Source of the DNA: Rhodospirillaceae bacterium
GTDB taxonomy: Bacteria > Pseudomonadota > Alphaproteobacteria > Rhodospirillales > UBA2165
Assembly (NCBI GenBank): GCA_002687515.1
Contig: NZAK01000155.1
Span: 1-36,969, forward strand
DNA: 36,969 nucleotides
Direction: 5' to 3'
In this document: positions 29,243 to 36,969 of the stretch, one piece after another
Position numbering within the stretch: the stretch's first letter is position 1
Layout: the number at the start of each line of letters is the position of its first letter
Made by a program: the position numbers and the translations under genes
Notes under the pieces: generated by a model
Told to the model about the DNA's origin: nothing
What the model saw: the letters and a program-made list of their open reading frames with translations, nothing else
The model's database searches: none

Positions 29243-31225
29243 TTACACTTCGGCCGCCGCGCCCGCCGGCGGGTGGCTCCTGGATGGCGCACCGATGCGG
29301 TAGCGCCGGTCGGAAAGGCTGATACCGGCGCCGAGCACCATGATCAGCGCGCCGGTCCACATCCACGGCACCAGCGGATTGAAATAGATGCGGGTGACGT
29401 AACCGCCCTTGCCGTCGGGATCGCCGATCACGGCATAGAGATCGCCAAGGAATGTGGGCTCGATCGCGGCTTCGGTGGTCGGCATGCGGCTGACCAGATA
29501 GGTGCGTTTTTCGGGCTCGAGGGTGATCCGGAAGCGGTTGCCTTTTGTCACTTCAAACTCGCCGCGCAGCGCCGTGTAATTGGGCCCATCGACGGTCTTG
29601 GCGCCCTTTAGGGTGTAAGCATAGCCGCCGACCTCGACGCTATCGCCGGGGCGCATCACCTGGATGCTTTCGGTGCGCCAGGCGCTCGACGCGGTCATGC
29701 CGGCGATGGCGATGGCCAGCCCGCCATGGGCCAGGGTCATGCCCCAACTGGCGCGCGGCTGGCGCCGGATACGCCGCCAGGTGTCGCCGATGCCAGATTG
29801 GAAAAGGCGCACGCGGGCGGCGAATTCATACAAGGTGGCAGCCAACAGCCATGCCGCCAAACCGATGCCAAACGACGCCAGGGCGCCGGCCCGGTCGATC
29901 GACAGCCAGATGGCGAAGCCCGCCAACACGGCGATCACGGCGACGAATTTGAGCCGTATCAGCGCGCCGGTGCCATCGGCGCGCTTCCATTGCAACAGCG
30001 GCGCGACGCCCATCAACAGGATCGCCGGGATCATCATCGGCACGAACACGGTATCGAAATAGGGCGCCCCCACCGACACCTTGCCGAGATCGAGGACATC
30101 GAGGAATAAGGGGTAAAGGGTGCCGAGCAGCACCGAGGCGGCGGCCACGGTGAGCAGGAAATTATTGACCAAAAGCCCGCCTTCCCTGGATATCGGCAGG
30201 AAGCTGCCGCCGCCGGCAAGGTTCGGCCCGCGCCAGGCAAACAGGGCGAAGGCGGCGCCGACGGTGATCACCAGGAAGGCCAGGATGAAGACGCCGCGGC
30301 TGGGATCGGTTGCGAAGGCGTGCACCGAGGTCAGCACACCGGAGCGCACCAGGAAGGTACCCAAGAGGCTGAGCGCGAAGGCGATGATCGCCAGGAACAC
30401 GGTCCAGGCTTTCAAGGCGTCGCGCTTTTCGGATACGATCGCCGAATGCAGGAGCGCCGTCGCCGCCAGCCACGGCATGAATGAGGCGTTTTCGACTGGG
30501 TCCCAGAACCACCAGCCGCCCCAGCCGAGCTCGTAATAGGCCCACCAGGAGCCGAGCACGATGCCGGCCGTCAGGAAGGCCCATGCGGCCAGCGTCCAGG
30601 GCCGCACCCAGCGCGCCCAGGCGGCGTCGATGCGCCCCTCGATGAGGGCGGCGACGGCGAAGGAAAAGGCGGTCGAAAGCCCGACATAGCCGAGATAGAG
30701 GAGCGGCGGATGGAAAGCCAGGCCCGGATCCTGCAGCAATGGATTGAGATCGCGGCCGTCGATGGGCGCCGGGTTGAGCCGCTCGAACGGGTTCGAGGTG
30801 AACAGGATGAAGGCCAGGACGCCGATGCCGATCAGCGCCTGCACGCCCAACACCCTAACTTTAAGGCTGGGCCGGAGGTTGCCGCCGAAGAGCGCGACGG
30901 CGGCGCCGTAGAGGGCCAATATGAAGGCCCACATCAGCATCGAGCCCTCGTGGTTGCCCCAGACGCCCGACACCTTGTAGAGCATCGGCTTCAATGTATG
31001 GGAATTGGCGGCGACGTTGGCGACCGAAAAATCAGAGGTCACGAAGGCATGCGTCAGGGCGCCGAATGACAGCGCGATCAAAACCGCCTGGGTCAGCGCC
31101 GCGGGGCCGGCCATCGCCATCCAGCCGGCATTGCCGCGCCCGGTGCCGGCCAGCGCAGTGAAGGCCTGGACGGCGGCCACGGCGAGCGCCAGGATTAGCG
31201 CGAAATGCCCGATCTCGGCGATCAT
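29243..31225 (-). CDS. ccmF: Haem lyase subunit CcmF
   Basis: A 660-residue polytopic membrane protein that, with CcmH and CcmI, ligates haem covalently to apocytochrome c. The haem-handling tryptophan-rich WWD segment is GWGGWWFWDPVENASFMPWL. Flanking family motifs are WGNHEGSMLMWAFIL, DPGLAFHPPLLYLGYVG and GTFLVRSGVLTSVHAFA, followed by a long periplasmic stretch and a final TM (PWMWTGALIMVLGAGISL). I chose ATG 31225, which overlaps the ccmE stop by 4 nt; the open frame extends 170 codons further upstream, but that stretch is out-of-frame ccmE sequence. Confidence 0.96.
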   Translation of the reverse strand: MIAEIGHFALILALAVAAVQAFTALAGTGRGNAGWMAMAGPAALTQAVLIALSFGALTHAFVTSDFSVANVAANSHTLKPMLYKVSGVWGNHEGSMLMWAFILALYGAAVALFGGNLRPSLKVRVLGVQALIGIGVLAFILFTSNPFERLNPAPIDGRDLNPLLQDPGLAFHPPLLYLGYVGLSTAFSFAVAALIEGRIDAAWARWVRPWTLAAWAFLTAGIVLGSWWAYYELGWGGWWFWDPVENASFMPWLAATALLHSAIVSEKRDALKAWTVFLAIIAFALSLLGTFLVRSGVLTSVHAFATDPSRGVFILAFLVITVGAAFALFAWRGPNLAGGGSFLPISREGGLLVNNFLLTVAAASVLLGTLYPLFLDVLDLGKVSVGAPYFDTVFVPMMIPAILLMGVAPLLQWKRADGTGALIRLKFVAVIAVLAGFAIWLSIDRAGALASFGIGLAAWLLAATLYEFAARVRLFQSGIGDTWRRIRRQPRASWGMTLAHGGLAIAIAGMTASSAWRTESIQVMRPGDSVEVGGYAYTLKGAKTVDGPNYTALRGEFEVTKGNRFRITLEPEKRTYLVSRMPTTEAAIEPTFLGDLYAVIGDPDGKGGYVTRIYFNPLVPWMWTGALIMVLGAGISLSDRRYRIGAPSRSHPPAGAAAEV

Positions 31226-31701
31226 TTTGCGCCTTTCTCCTGATCGCCTTTCCCAGGCCCGCCTTTCCCCGTCCCACCCTTCCATTGCCCCGATTTCTTG
31301 ATGGCGTCGGCGACCTCGGCCGGCATGTAGGTTTCGTCGTGCTTGGCCAGAACCTCGGTGGCGACGAAGACGCCGTCCTTGAAATGGCCCTCGGCGACGA
31401 CGCCTTGGCCCTCGCGGAACAGGTCGGGCAGGATGCCGCGAAATCTGACTTGAACCGAATTGGCGAGATCGGTGACGGTGAAACGGACCACCGCGTCGCC
31501 CTCTTTCCTGAGGCTGCCCTTTTCCACCAGGCCGCCGACGCGCAGCCGCCGCTGCGGCGCGATTTCCTTGGTCTTGAGATCGGTGGGGCTGTGGAAAAAC
31601 ACCAGGTTTTCCTGAAACGCGGTGAGCACCAGCGCGGTGGCGGCGGCCAGCAGCAGAAAGCCGAGGGAAATGAGGGCGAGCCGTTGATGCTTGGGTTTCA
31701 T
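31222..31701 (-). CDS. ccmE: Haem chaperone CcmE
   Basis: A 159-residue periplasmic haem chaperone with an N-terminal TM anchor (LALISLGFLLLAAATALVL) and an OB-fold domain. His121 in VLAKHDETYMP binds haem covalently, with Tyr125 as ligand. The C-terminal tail is a flexible Gly/Lys-rich run (GGTGKGGPGKGDQEKGAK). Start and stop overlap ccmD and ccmF by 4 nt each. Confidence 0.97.
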   Translation of the reverse strand: MKPKHQRLALISLGFLLLAAATALVLTAFQENLVFFHSPTDLKTKEIAPQRRLRVGGLVEKGSLRKEGDAVVRFTVTDLANSVQVRFRGILPDLFREGQGVVAEGHFKDGVFVATEVLAKHDETYMPAEVADAIKKSGQWKGGTGKGGPGKGDQEKGAK

Positions 31702-31889
31702 CGGCCCGCCTCATCGCCATTATCGGCCTCGGCATTATATTGCCTGAGGCTTTGCAGCAGCGCTTCGGAACGCTTGAGCCGGGCGCGGCTCTGCCACAGC
31801 AGCGCGATCAGGACCGCCGCCGACAATCCATAGGCCGGCCAAATGAAGGCTCCGTAACCGCCCATCTCAAAAAAGCTGCTCAATTCCAT
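31698..31889 (-). CDS. ccmD: Haem exporter accessory protein CcmD
   Basis: A 63-residue single-TM protein that helps release holo-CcmE from the CcmABC complex. The motif MGGYGAFIWPAYGLSAAVL at the membrane segment is characteristic, followed by a basic cytoplasmic helix (QSRARLKRSEALL). It overlaps ccmE by 4 nt and follows ccmC after 41 nt. Confidence 0.93.
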   Translation of the reverse strand: MELSSFFEMGGYGAFIWPAYGLSAAVLIALLWQSRARLKRSEALLQSLRQYNAEADNGDEAGR

Positions 31890-31915
31890 TCGATTCCCAT
31901 CAAGTCTCCCGGGCG

Positions 31916-31942
31916 CCGGTCACGCACCGGTCACGCACCGGT
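31916..31942. repeat. 11-bp tandem duplication at the ccmC 3' end
   Basis: CCGGTCACGCA occurs at 31916-31926 and again at 31927-31937, followed by a partial third copy. The second copy contains the ccmC stop codon (31931-31933). The repeat leaves the protein unaltered and looks like a slippage product. Confidence 0.8.
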
Positions 31943-32650
31943 TTGGCGCAGGCGCAGCGCCTGGATGCGGGCGTCGTTGAACTCGGCGCGGACGCGCACG
32001 AACATCACCCAGAAGTAAAAGGCGGTATAGCCGACCGCCATCAACAACAGCGGCGTCAGCATCGAGGGATCGATCGCCGGGCCGCCCATCTTCACGACAC
32101 TGGCCGGCTGATGCAGGGTGTTCCACCAATCCACCGAAAACTTGATGATCGGCACATTGATGGCGCCGACGATGGCCAGGATGGCGGCGGCGCGGGCGCC
32201 CCGGGCGCGGTCGTCGAAGGCGCCTTCCAGCGCCATATAGCCGAGATAGAGGAACAACAGGATCAGCACCGATGTCAGGCGCGCGTCCCACACCCACCAG
32301 GCGCCCCACATCGGTTTGCCCCACAAGGAGCCGGTGGCCAGCGCCAGGAAGGTGAAGGCGGCGCCGATCGGCGCCGTGGCGCGGGCCACCACATGGGCGA
32401 TCAGGTGCCGCCAGACCAAGCCGACGGCGCTGGCCGCAGCCAGGGCTGAATAGCAGAACATGGCCATCCAGGCGGCCGGCACATGCACATACATGATGCG
32501 CACGGTTTCGCTCTGCTGGTAATCGGCGGGCGAGGCGAGAAGCGCGAAATACAGCCCGGCGGCGATGCAAATCAGGCTCAAGCCCGCGGCCCAGGGCTGC
32601 AGGGCGCCGATAAGCTTCAAAAATCGGGTCGGATTGGCGAAACGGTGCAT
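31931..32650 (-). CDS. ccmC: Haem handling protein CcmC
   Basis: A 239-residue protein with six TM helices that loads haem onto CcmE. The tryptophan-rich WWD motif is KPMWGAWWVWDARLTS. Haem-ligand histidines lie in RIMYVHVPAAW and in WWNTLHQPASV. MHRFANPTRFLKL is the start, with no in-frame alternative nearby. It is separated from ccmB by 80 nt, the largest gap in the operon. That gap holds a 12-nt direct repeat (TTTGACCT(A/G)GTT at 32701 and 32720). Confidence 0.96.
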   Translation of the reverse strand: MHRFANPTRFLKLIGALQPWAAGLSLICIAAGLYFALLASPADYQQSETVRIMYVHVPAAWMAMFCYSALAAASAVGLVWRHLIAHVVARATAPIGAAFTFLALATGSLWGKPMWGAWWVWDARLTSVLILLFLYLGYMALEGAFDDRARGARAAAILAIVGAINVPIIKFSVDWWNTLHQPASVVKMGGPAIDPSMLTPLLLMAVGYTAFYFWVMFVRVRAEFNDARIQALRLRQTGA

Positions 32651-32730
32651 GGTTGTCGTTCTAAATGTCTTGGGCGCTGATATCCAGCCGCTCTCGATCT
32701 TTTGACCTGGTTAATCCTATTTGACCTAGT

Positions 32731-33396
32731 TCATTCCGCCGCCTGACGCAAGGCGGCGGCGCCGGCCCAGGGCGTCAACGCCGCCGCGCCGAGCAGCAAT
32801 CCGCCCAAAATCAAAAGCTGCGCTTTGCTTTCTAGCCCGGTCAGGCTGGCGTCGACGGCGCTGACCCCGAAGATCAGCACCGGAATGAACAGCGGCAGCA
32901 CCAACAGCGACAATAGAACGCCGGATCGCCTTGCGCCCAGGGTCAGCGCCGCGCCGACGCCGCCGATCAGGCTCAGGCTGGGGGTGCCGAGGGCCAACGC
33001 CAGGAGCATCACCGGATAGCCGTCGGCGCCCATGTTCAGCAAGACCCCGAGCAGCGGCGAAACGATGATCAGCGGCGCCCCGGTGGTCAGCCAATGGGCG
33101 GCGGCCTTGGCGAGGAACTGCAATTCCAGCGGCAGCGGCGACAAGACCAGCAATTCCAGGGTTCCGTCGGCGTGGTCGGCCTGGAACAAACGGTCCATCG
33201 ACAGCATCGCGGCGAGCAGCGCCGCCACCCAGATGACGCCGGCGGCGATGCGCGCCAGGATGCCCGGTTCCGGCCCGACGCCGAGCGGGAACAGAACCAC
33301 CACCAGGACGAAAAAGACGATGACCATCATGCTGTCGGCGCCCTGGCGCAGGGCCAGGCGGATATCGCGCCGGATCAATGCGCCGAGGGCGCTCAT
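32731..33396 (-). CDS. ccmB: Haem ABC exporter permease CcmB
   Basis: A 221-residue six-TM permease of the CcmAB transporter, needed for release of haem-loaded CcmE. Typical stretches are FPLGVGPEPGILARIAAGVIWV, given here only to mark the family's P-G-V-G-P region (about residues 41-62), and MDRLFQADHADGTLELL with LARAL-like helices after it. The ATG at 33396 overlaps the ccmA stop by 4 nt, coupling the two ABC components. Confidence 0.95.
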   Translation of the reverse strand: MSALGALIRRDIRLALRQGADSMMVIVFFVLVVVLFPLGVGPEPGILARIAAGVIWVAALLAAMLSMDRLFQADHADGTLELLVLSPLPLELQFLAKAAAHWLTTGAPLIIVSPLLGVLLNMGADGYPVMLLALALGTPSLSLIGGVGAALTLGARRSGVLLSLLVLPLFIPVLIFGVSAVDASLTGLESKAQLLILGGLLLGAAALTPWAGAAALRQAAE

Positions 33397-34037
33397 GAAA
33401 CCGCCGCCCCGACTGAATTTCTGTCCGAATATCGGTCGAGTTCGAGAACCCTGCCGTCCGACGGGTCGCGCCCGTGCGAGGCCATGACGACGCTGCCGCC
33501 GTTTCCGGTGTGGCGCTTGATCTCGTCCTCGAGAATGGCGGCCGATGCGGTATCGAGCGATGTGGTCGGCTCGTCGAGCAGCCAGAGGGCCGCCGGAACC
33601 GCCGCCAGGCGCGCCAGGTTCAGGCGCCGCCTTTGCCCCGCCGACAGGAAGCGCGCCGGCAATTCCGCCAGCCCGCCGATGTTGAAGCGTTCAAGCGCGG
33701 CTTCAATATTGCCCGTGGCGCTGCCACCCATGGCGCGCCAGAATTGCAGGTTCTCGGCGACGCTGAGGGCGCCCTTCACCGCATCCTGGTGGCCGACAAA
33801 GATAAGCCGCGCCCGGTGCCCGTCGCGGTCTTCGGCGAGCGGCGCGCCATCCCAGGCGAGGCCCCCCTCGATCACCGGCAAGAGGCCGGCCATGACCCTC
33901 AAGAGGGTCGATTTGCCGCTGCCGTTGGGCCCGATGAGATGCAGAATCCCGCCGCCGCCGACATCGAAATCAAGGCCGCGAAAGACGATCCGCTCACCGC
34001 GGAAACAGGTCAGGCCGCTTCCAGAAAATTGCGCCAT
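33393..34037 (-). CDS. ccmA: Haem ABC exporter ATP-binding protein CcmA
   Basis: A 214-residue ABC ATPase. Walker A is GPNGSGKST at 36-44, the signature is LSAGQRRRLNLARL, Walker B is LWLLDEPTTSLD, and the switch His is in VVMASH. It drives release of holo-CcmE from CcmC/CcmD with CcmB. It is the first gene of the ccm operon. Between its start and the terminator-like hairpin at 34113-34144 there are only about 70 nt, and I find no convincing promoter there. Confidence 0.96.
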   Translation of the reverse strand: MAQFSGSGLTCFRGERIVFRGLDFDVGGGGILHLIGPNGSGKSTLLRVMAGLLPVIEGGLAWDGAPLAEDRDGHRARLIFVGHQDAVKGALSVAENLQFWRAMGGSATGNIEAALERFNIGGLAELPARFLSAGQRRRLNLARLAAVPAALWLLDEPTTSLDTASAAILEDEIKRHTGNGGSVVMASHGRDPSDGRVLELDRYSDRNSVGAAVS

Positions 34038-34104
34038 CGGCGATCAATTCCTTTTCCAATCGCCCGCAACCTAGCCGAAGGGTATTTCAATTGAAAGAAA
34101 GCTG

Positions 34105-34144
34105 AAAAAAAGCGGCCGGGAAGTCAGGGGGTGCTTCCCGGCCG
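34105..34144 (-). terminator. Intrinsic terminator on the minus strand upstream of ccmA
   Basis: CGGCCGGGAAG (34113-34123) is perfectly complementary to CTTCCCGGCCG (34134-34144), with a 10-nt loop. On the minus strand the stem is followed almost directly by seven T (34111-34105). It would stop transcription heading into ccmA, and no protein gene lies upstream on that strand before acnA's divergent start. Confidence 0.85.
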
Positions 34145-34214
34145 AAGTCTTTGGCATTATCTGCCATTAGGGGGGTAAGAGAGTACTTGGTCTCTTAATC
34201 AGGAGGCCTGATCA
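34105..34214 (-). ncRNA. Candidate small RNA (or attenuated ccm leader) with four hairpins
   Basis: Read on the minus strand, the order is: SL1 ATCAGG-CCT-CCTGAT (34212-34198), SL2 AAGAGA/TCTCTT (34196-34177), a C6 run, SL3 TGGCA-GATAA-TGCCA (34166-34152), and SL4, an 11-bp GC-rich stem (34144-34113) followed by seven U (34111-34105). A -10-like TTATAT at 34225-34220 would start transcription right at SL1, though no good -35 is seen. Loops rich in C (CCTCCT, CCCCCC) could base-pair with ribosome-binding sites. I cannot assign a known family. Confidence 0.5.
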
Positions 34215-34429
34215 CCGCCATATAAGCCGGAGAATGTGTCTGAATTATGCCCCAATTGTCACCATTGTGTGATCGCCGGGCCGTCCATCTATAATCTTCC
34301 AGGTTCGCCGGGATAACCGCCATGGGGCTGGACGAGGCGAAGCCCGATGGTGTAGGCAGGAGCCGCCAAATTCAATTACTGGCCCAATAAATTGGCTAAA
34401 ATCTAGCCGGAATATAGGAGGAGACGCCG

Positions 34430-36969
34430 ATGCCGGTGGTCGGACAGGACAGCTTGAAAACGCGGCGCACGCTGAAGGCGGGCGGCAGGGCCTACGATTA
34501 CTACAGCCTCGAAGCGGCCTCTGAAGCCGGGCTCGGCGATATTTCACGGCTGCCCTTTAGCCTCAAAATTCTTTTGGAAAATTTGCTCCGCTATGAAGAC
34601 GGCGTCAGTGTCACCACCGGCGATATCAAGGCCCTGGCCGCCTGGCTGGAGGAGCGCCGCTCATCCCACGAAATCGCCTTTCGCCCGGCGCGTGTCCTGA
34701 TGCAGGATTTCACCGGCGTGCCGGCGGTGGTCGATCTCGCCGCCATGCGCGAAGCCATGAACGATCTCGGCGGCGATCCGAAAAAGATCAATCCCCTGAG
34801 CCCGGTCGATCTGGTCATCGACCATTCGGTGATGATCGACAAGTTCGGCAGCGAAACCGCCTTCGATGAAAATGTCGAAATGGAGTTCGAGCGCAACCAG
34901 GAACGCTACGAGTTCCTGCGCTGGGGATCGGAGGCTTTCGATAATTTCCGCGTCGTGCCACCGGGCACCGGCATCTGCCATCAGGTCAATCTGGAATTTT
35001 TGGCCGAGACCGTGTGGACCGCCGATGATAACGGCACCGAGATCGCCTATCCCGATACGGTGGTCGGCACCGACAGCCATACGACGATGATCAACGGCCT
35101 CGCCGTCCTTGGCTGGGGCGTCGGCGGCATCGAGGCCGAAGCCGCGATGCTCGGTCAGCCGGTTTCCATGCTGATCCCCGAAGTGGTCGGTTTCAAGCTG
35201 ACCGGCAAGGCGCGCGAAGGCAACACGGCCACCGATCTGGTGCTCACGGTAGTTCAGATGCTGCGCGCCAAGGGCGTGGTCGGCAAATTCGTCGAATTCT
35301 ATGGACCGGCGTTGGATTCCCTGTCGCTCCCCGACCGGGCGACGCTGGCCAACATGGCCCCCGAATACGGCGCCACCTGCGGCTTTTTTCCGATCGACAA
35401 GGAAACCATCCGATTCCTGAAATTTACATCGCGCGATGCGGGCCGCGTCGCCCTGGTCGAGGCCTATGCCAAGGCGCAAGGCATGTGGCGGGACGCCTCC
35501 ACCCCCGATCCCGATTTCACCGATACCCTGGAACTGGACATCGGTACCGTCGAGCCGTCGCTTTCCGGCCCGAAACGGCCCCAGGACCGGATTCCGCTGT
35601 CGGGCTCGGCGGCGGCGTTCGAGAAAACCTTGGGCGATGTGGGAAGGGGCTCGGGACCCATCGAAGCGGCGGGCGCCGATTATTCGGTACAGGACGGCGA
35701 CGTCGTCATCGCCGCCATCACCTCGTGTACCAACACCTCGAACCCGTCGGTCCTGCTCGCCGCCGGATTGCTGGCGCGCAACGCGGCGGCCAAGGGGCTC
35801 AGGCCCAAACCCTGGGTCAAGACCTCGCTGGCGCCGGGCAGCCAGGTGGTCACCGATTATCTGACCAGCGCCGGCGTTCTCGAAGATTTGGAAAGCCTTG
35901 GCTTCAACGTGGTCGGCTATGGCTGCACCACCTGCATCGGCAATTCGGGGCCGCTGCCCGGTCCGGTCGCCGAAGCCATCGACGCGGGCGATTTGACGGT
36001 CTGTTCGGTGTTGTCCGGCAACCGCAATTTCGAGGGCCGCATCCACGCCCAGATCAAGACCAACTATCTGGCCTCGCCGCCGCTGGTCGTCGCCTACGGC
36101 ATCGCCGGCTCGATGACGCGGGATCTCTATAATGATCCCCTCGGCAAGGATTCGGACGGCGGGCTGGTCTATTTGAAGGATATCTGGCCGAGCAACCAGG
36201 AAATTCAGGACGCGGTGGCCGAGCACATCACCCCTGATATGTTCCAGGTGCGCTACGGCGACGAGGTTTGGGCGGGGCCCCGGCAATGGCAGGATATAAA
36301 GTCGGACGGCGAGCTGACCTATGGCTGGCAGGAGCATAGCACTTACGTCAAATATCCGAGCTTCTTCGACGGCATGACCGAGGAAGCCGGCGATTTTGAG
36401 GATGTGGCCGGGGCGCGCGAATTGGCCATTTTGGGCGATTCGGTGACCACCGATCATATTTCCCCGGCCGGCGCCATCGCCGAAAGCGGCCCGGCGGGCA
36501 AGTATCTGACCGAGCGCCAGGTGCGCCCGGCCGAGTTCAATTCCTACGGCTCCCGGCGCGGCAACCACGAAGTGATGATGCGCGGCACCTTCGCCAATAT
36601 CCGCATCCGCAACGAAATGGCGCCCGGCACCGAGGGCGGCGTTACCATCCACCAGCCGAGCGGCGTTGAGATGTCGATCTATGACGCGGCCATGAAATAT
36701 GCCGATGACGGCACGCCCCTGGTGATCATCGGCGGCAAGGAATACGGCAGCGGCTCGTCCCGCGACTGGGCCGCCAAGGGCACCCGGCTGCTCGGCGTCA
36801 AAGCGGTGATCGTCGAAAGCTTCGAGCGCATCCACCGCTCCAACCTGGTCGGCATGGGCGTGTTGCCTTTGCAGTTCAAGTCGGGCACCACGCGCCAGAG
36901 CTTGGACCTCGACGGCAGCGAGAGCTTCGCCATCTCGGGTCTGGCCCACGGCATCACGCCGGGCATGGA
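34430..36969 (+). CDS. acnA: Aconitate hydratase AcnA (3' end outside the window)
   Basis: The visible 846 codons encode most of AcnA (usually ~890-900 residues), the 4Fe-4S enzyme isomerising citrate and isocitrate in the TCA cycle. Cluster ligands are Cys433 in TSCTNTSNP and Cys499 and Cys502 in [10 protein letters not shown], two positions off the E. coli numbering. Other signatures are [32 protein letters not shown], and the swivelling-domain [25 protein letters not shown] 6 nt before ATG 34430 is a strong ribosome-binding site. TAAAAT at 34397-34402 may be a -10 box. No frame break is seen, and the gene continues beyond 36969. acnA divergent from ccmA is a common alphaproteobacterial arrangement. 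Confidence 0.97.
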   Translation, partial: MPVVGQDSLKTRRTLKAGGRAYDYYSLEAASEAGLGDISRLPFSLKILLENLLRYEDGVSVTTGDIKALAAWLEERRSSHEIAFRPARVLMQDFTGVPAVVDLAAMREAMNDLGGDPKKINPLSPVDLVIDHSVMIDKFGSETAFDENVEMEFERNQERYEFLRWGSEAFDNFRVVPPGTGICHQVNLEFLAETVWTADDNGTEIAYPDTVVGTDSHTTMINGLAVLGWGVGGIEAEAAMLGQPVSMLIPEVVGFKLTGKAREGNTATDLVLTVVQMLRAKGVVGKFVEFYGPALDSLSLPDRATLANMAPEYGATCGFFPIDKETIRFLKFTSRDAGRVALVEAYAKAQGMWRDASTPDPDFTDTLELDIGTVEPSLSGPKRPQDRIPLSGSAAAFEKTLGDVGRGSGPIEAAGADYSVQDGDVVIAAITSCTNTSNPSVLLAAGLLARNAAAKGLRPKPWVKTSLAPGSQVVTDYLTSAGVLEDLESLGFNVVGYGCTTCIGNSGPLPGPVAEAIDAGDLTVCSVLSGNRNFEGRIHAQIKTNYLASPPLVVAYGIAGSMTRDLYNDPLGKDSDGGLVYLKDIWPSNQEIQDAVAEHITPDMFQVRYGDEVWAGPRQWQDIKSDGELTYGWQEHSTYVKYPSFFDGMTEEAGDFEDVAGARELAILGDSVTTDHISPAGAIAESGPAGKYLTERQVRPAEFNSYGSRRGNHEVMMRGTFANIRIRNEMAPGTEGGVTIHQPSGVEMSIYDAAMKYADDGTPLVIIGGKEYGSGSSRDWAAKGTRLLGVKAVIVESFERIHRSNLVGMGVLPLQFKSGTTRQSLDLDGSESFAISGLAHGITPGM

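Noticed and set aside
31226-31735. 170-codon N-terminal extension of CcmF
   Set aside because: Overlaps ccmE out of frame and is arginine-rich nonsense; the ATG at 31225 overlapping the ccmE stop is the proper start.
34661-36949. 762-codon open frame on the minus strand
   Set aside because: It is the antisense shadow of acnA. The plus-strand frame has all aconitase Fe-S and substrate motifs and a strong ribosome-binding site.
1-36969. CRISPR arrays
   Set aside because: No regularly spaced repeats of suitable length were seen; the GIY-YIG-associated repeats are palindromic and irregularly spaced.

Overview
The window looks like a chromosomal segment of a GC-rich alphaproteobacterium, probably near the Rhodospirillales. 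This is inferred from gene content: a full System I cytochrome c maturation operon (ccmABCDEFGHI) divergent from acnA, a yggT-DUF167-folD cluster, and a tRNA-adjacent GIY-YIG gene flanked by palindromic repeats. No 16S rRNA or phylogenetic marker is present, so rank below class is a guess.

Layout. 1-439 is an intergenic patch made of mobile-element debris: the start of a probable IS1595-type transposase, a long hairpin, AT-rich DNA and a solitary repeat end. 440-5452 holds a divergent catabolic-looking set: an AMI1-type amidase, a PuuE-like deacetylase and a RidA protein on the minus strand, facing a large molybdenum hydroxylase subunit on the plus strand. 5479-10314 is all minus strand: a TauE/SafE permease, a two-domain VOC protein, an unrecognised 401-residue protein, and an SCP2-type thiolase with its DUF35 partner. 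10352-11893 is the yggT-DUF167-folD cluster.

12058-13829 is a small mobile island on tRNA-Ala(CGC): an IS481-family insertion, then a GIY-YIG gene bracketed by three copies of a palindromic repeat. 13983-17370 carries a YdhR-like protein, a GMC oxidoreductase and an EF-hand amidohydrolase-like lipoprotein. Oligopeptidase B (minus) diverges from an NCS2 purine permease (plus). The permease leader can fold as a three-way junction. Convergent to the permease is a xanthine-guanine phosphoribosyltransferase, so the two form a purine uptake and salvage locus. A sensor histidine kinase with a duplicated sensor module follows, then a 271-bp nested inverted-repeat element lying 10 bp upstream of an FMN-dependent hydroxy-acid dehydrogenase.

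26089-34037 is minus strand: a DHH phosphoesterase and, upstream of it, the ccm operon in the order ccmA-B-C-D-E-F-G-H-I, mostly with 4-nt start/stop overlaps. Between ccmA and acnA, on the minus strand, four consecutive hairpins end in a U-tract, giving a candidate small RNA or attenuated ccm leader. acnA runs off the right edge.

The best leads for something undescribed are the NCS2 leader RNA, the ccmA/acnA small RNA candidate, the nested inverted-repeat element, the GIY-YIG/repeat unit at the tRNA, and the EF-hand amidohydrolase lipoprotein.
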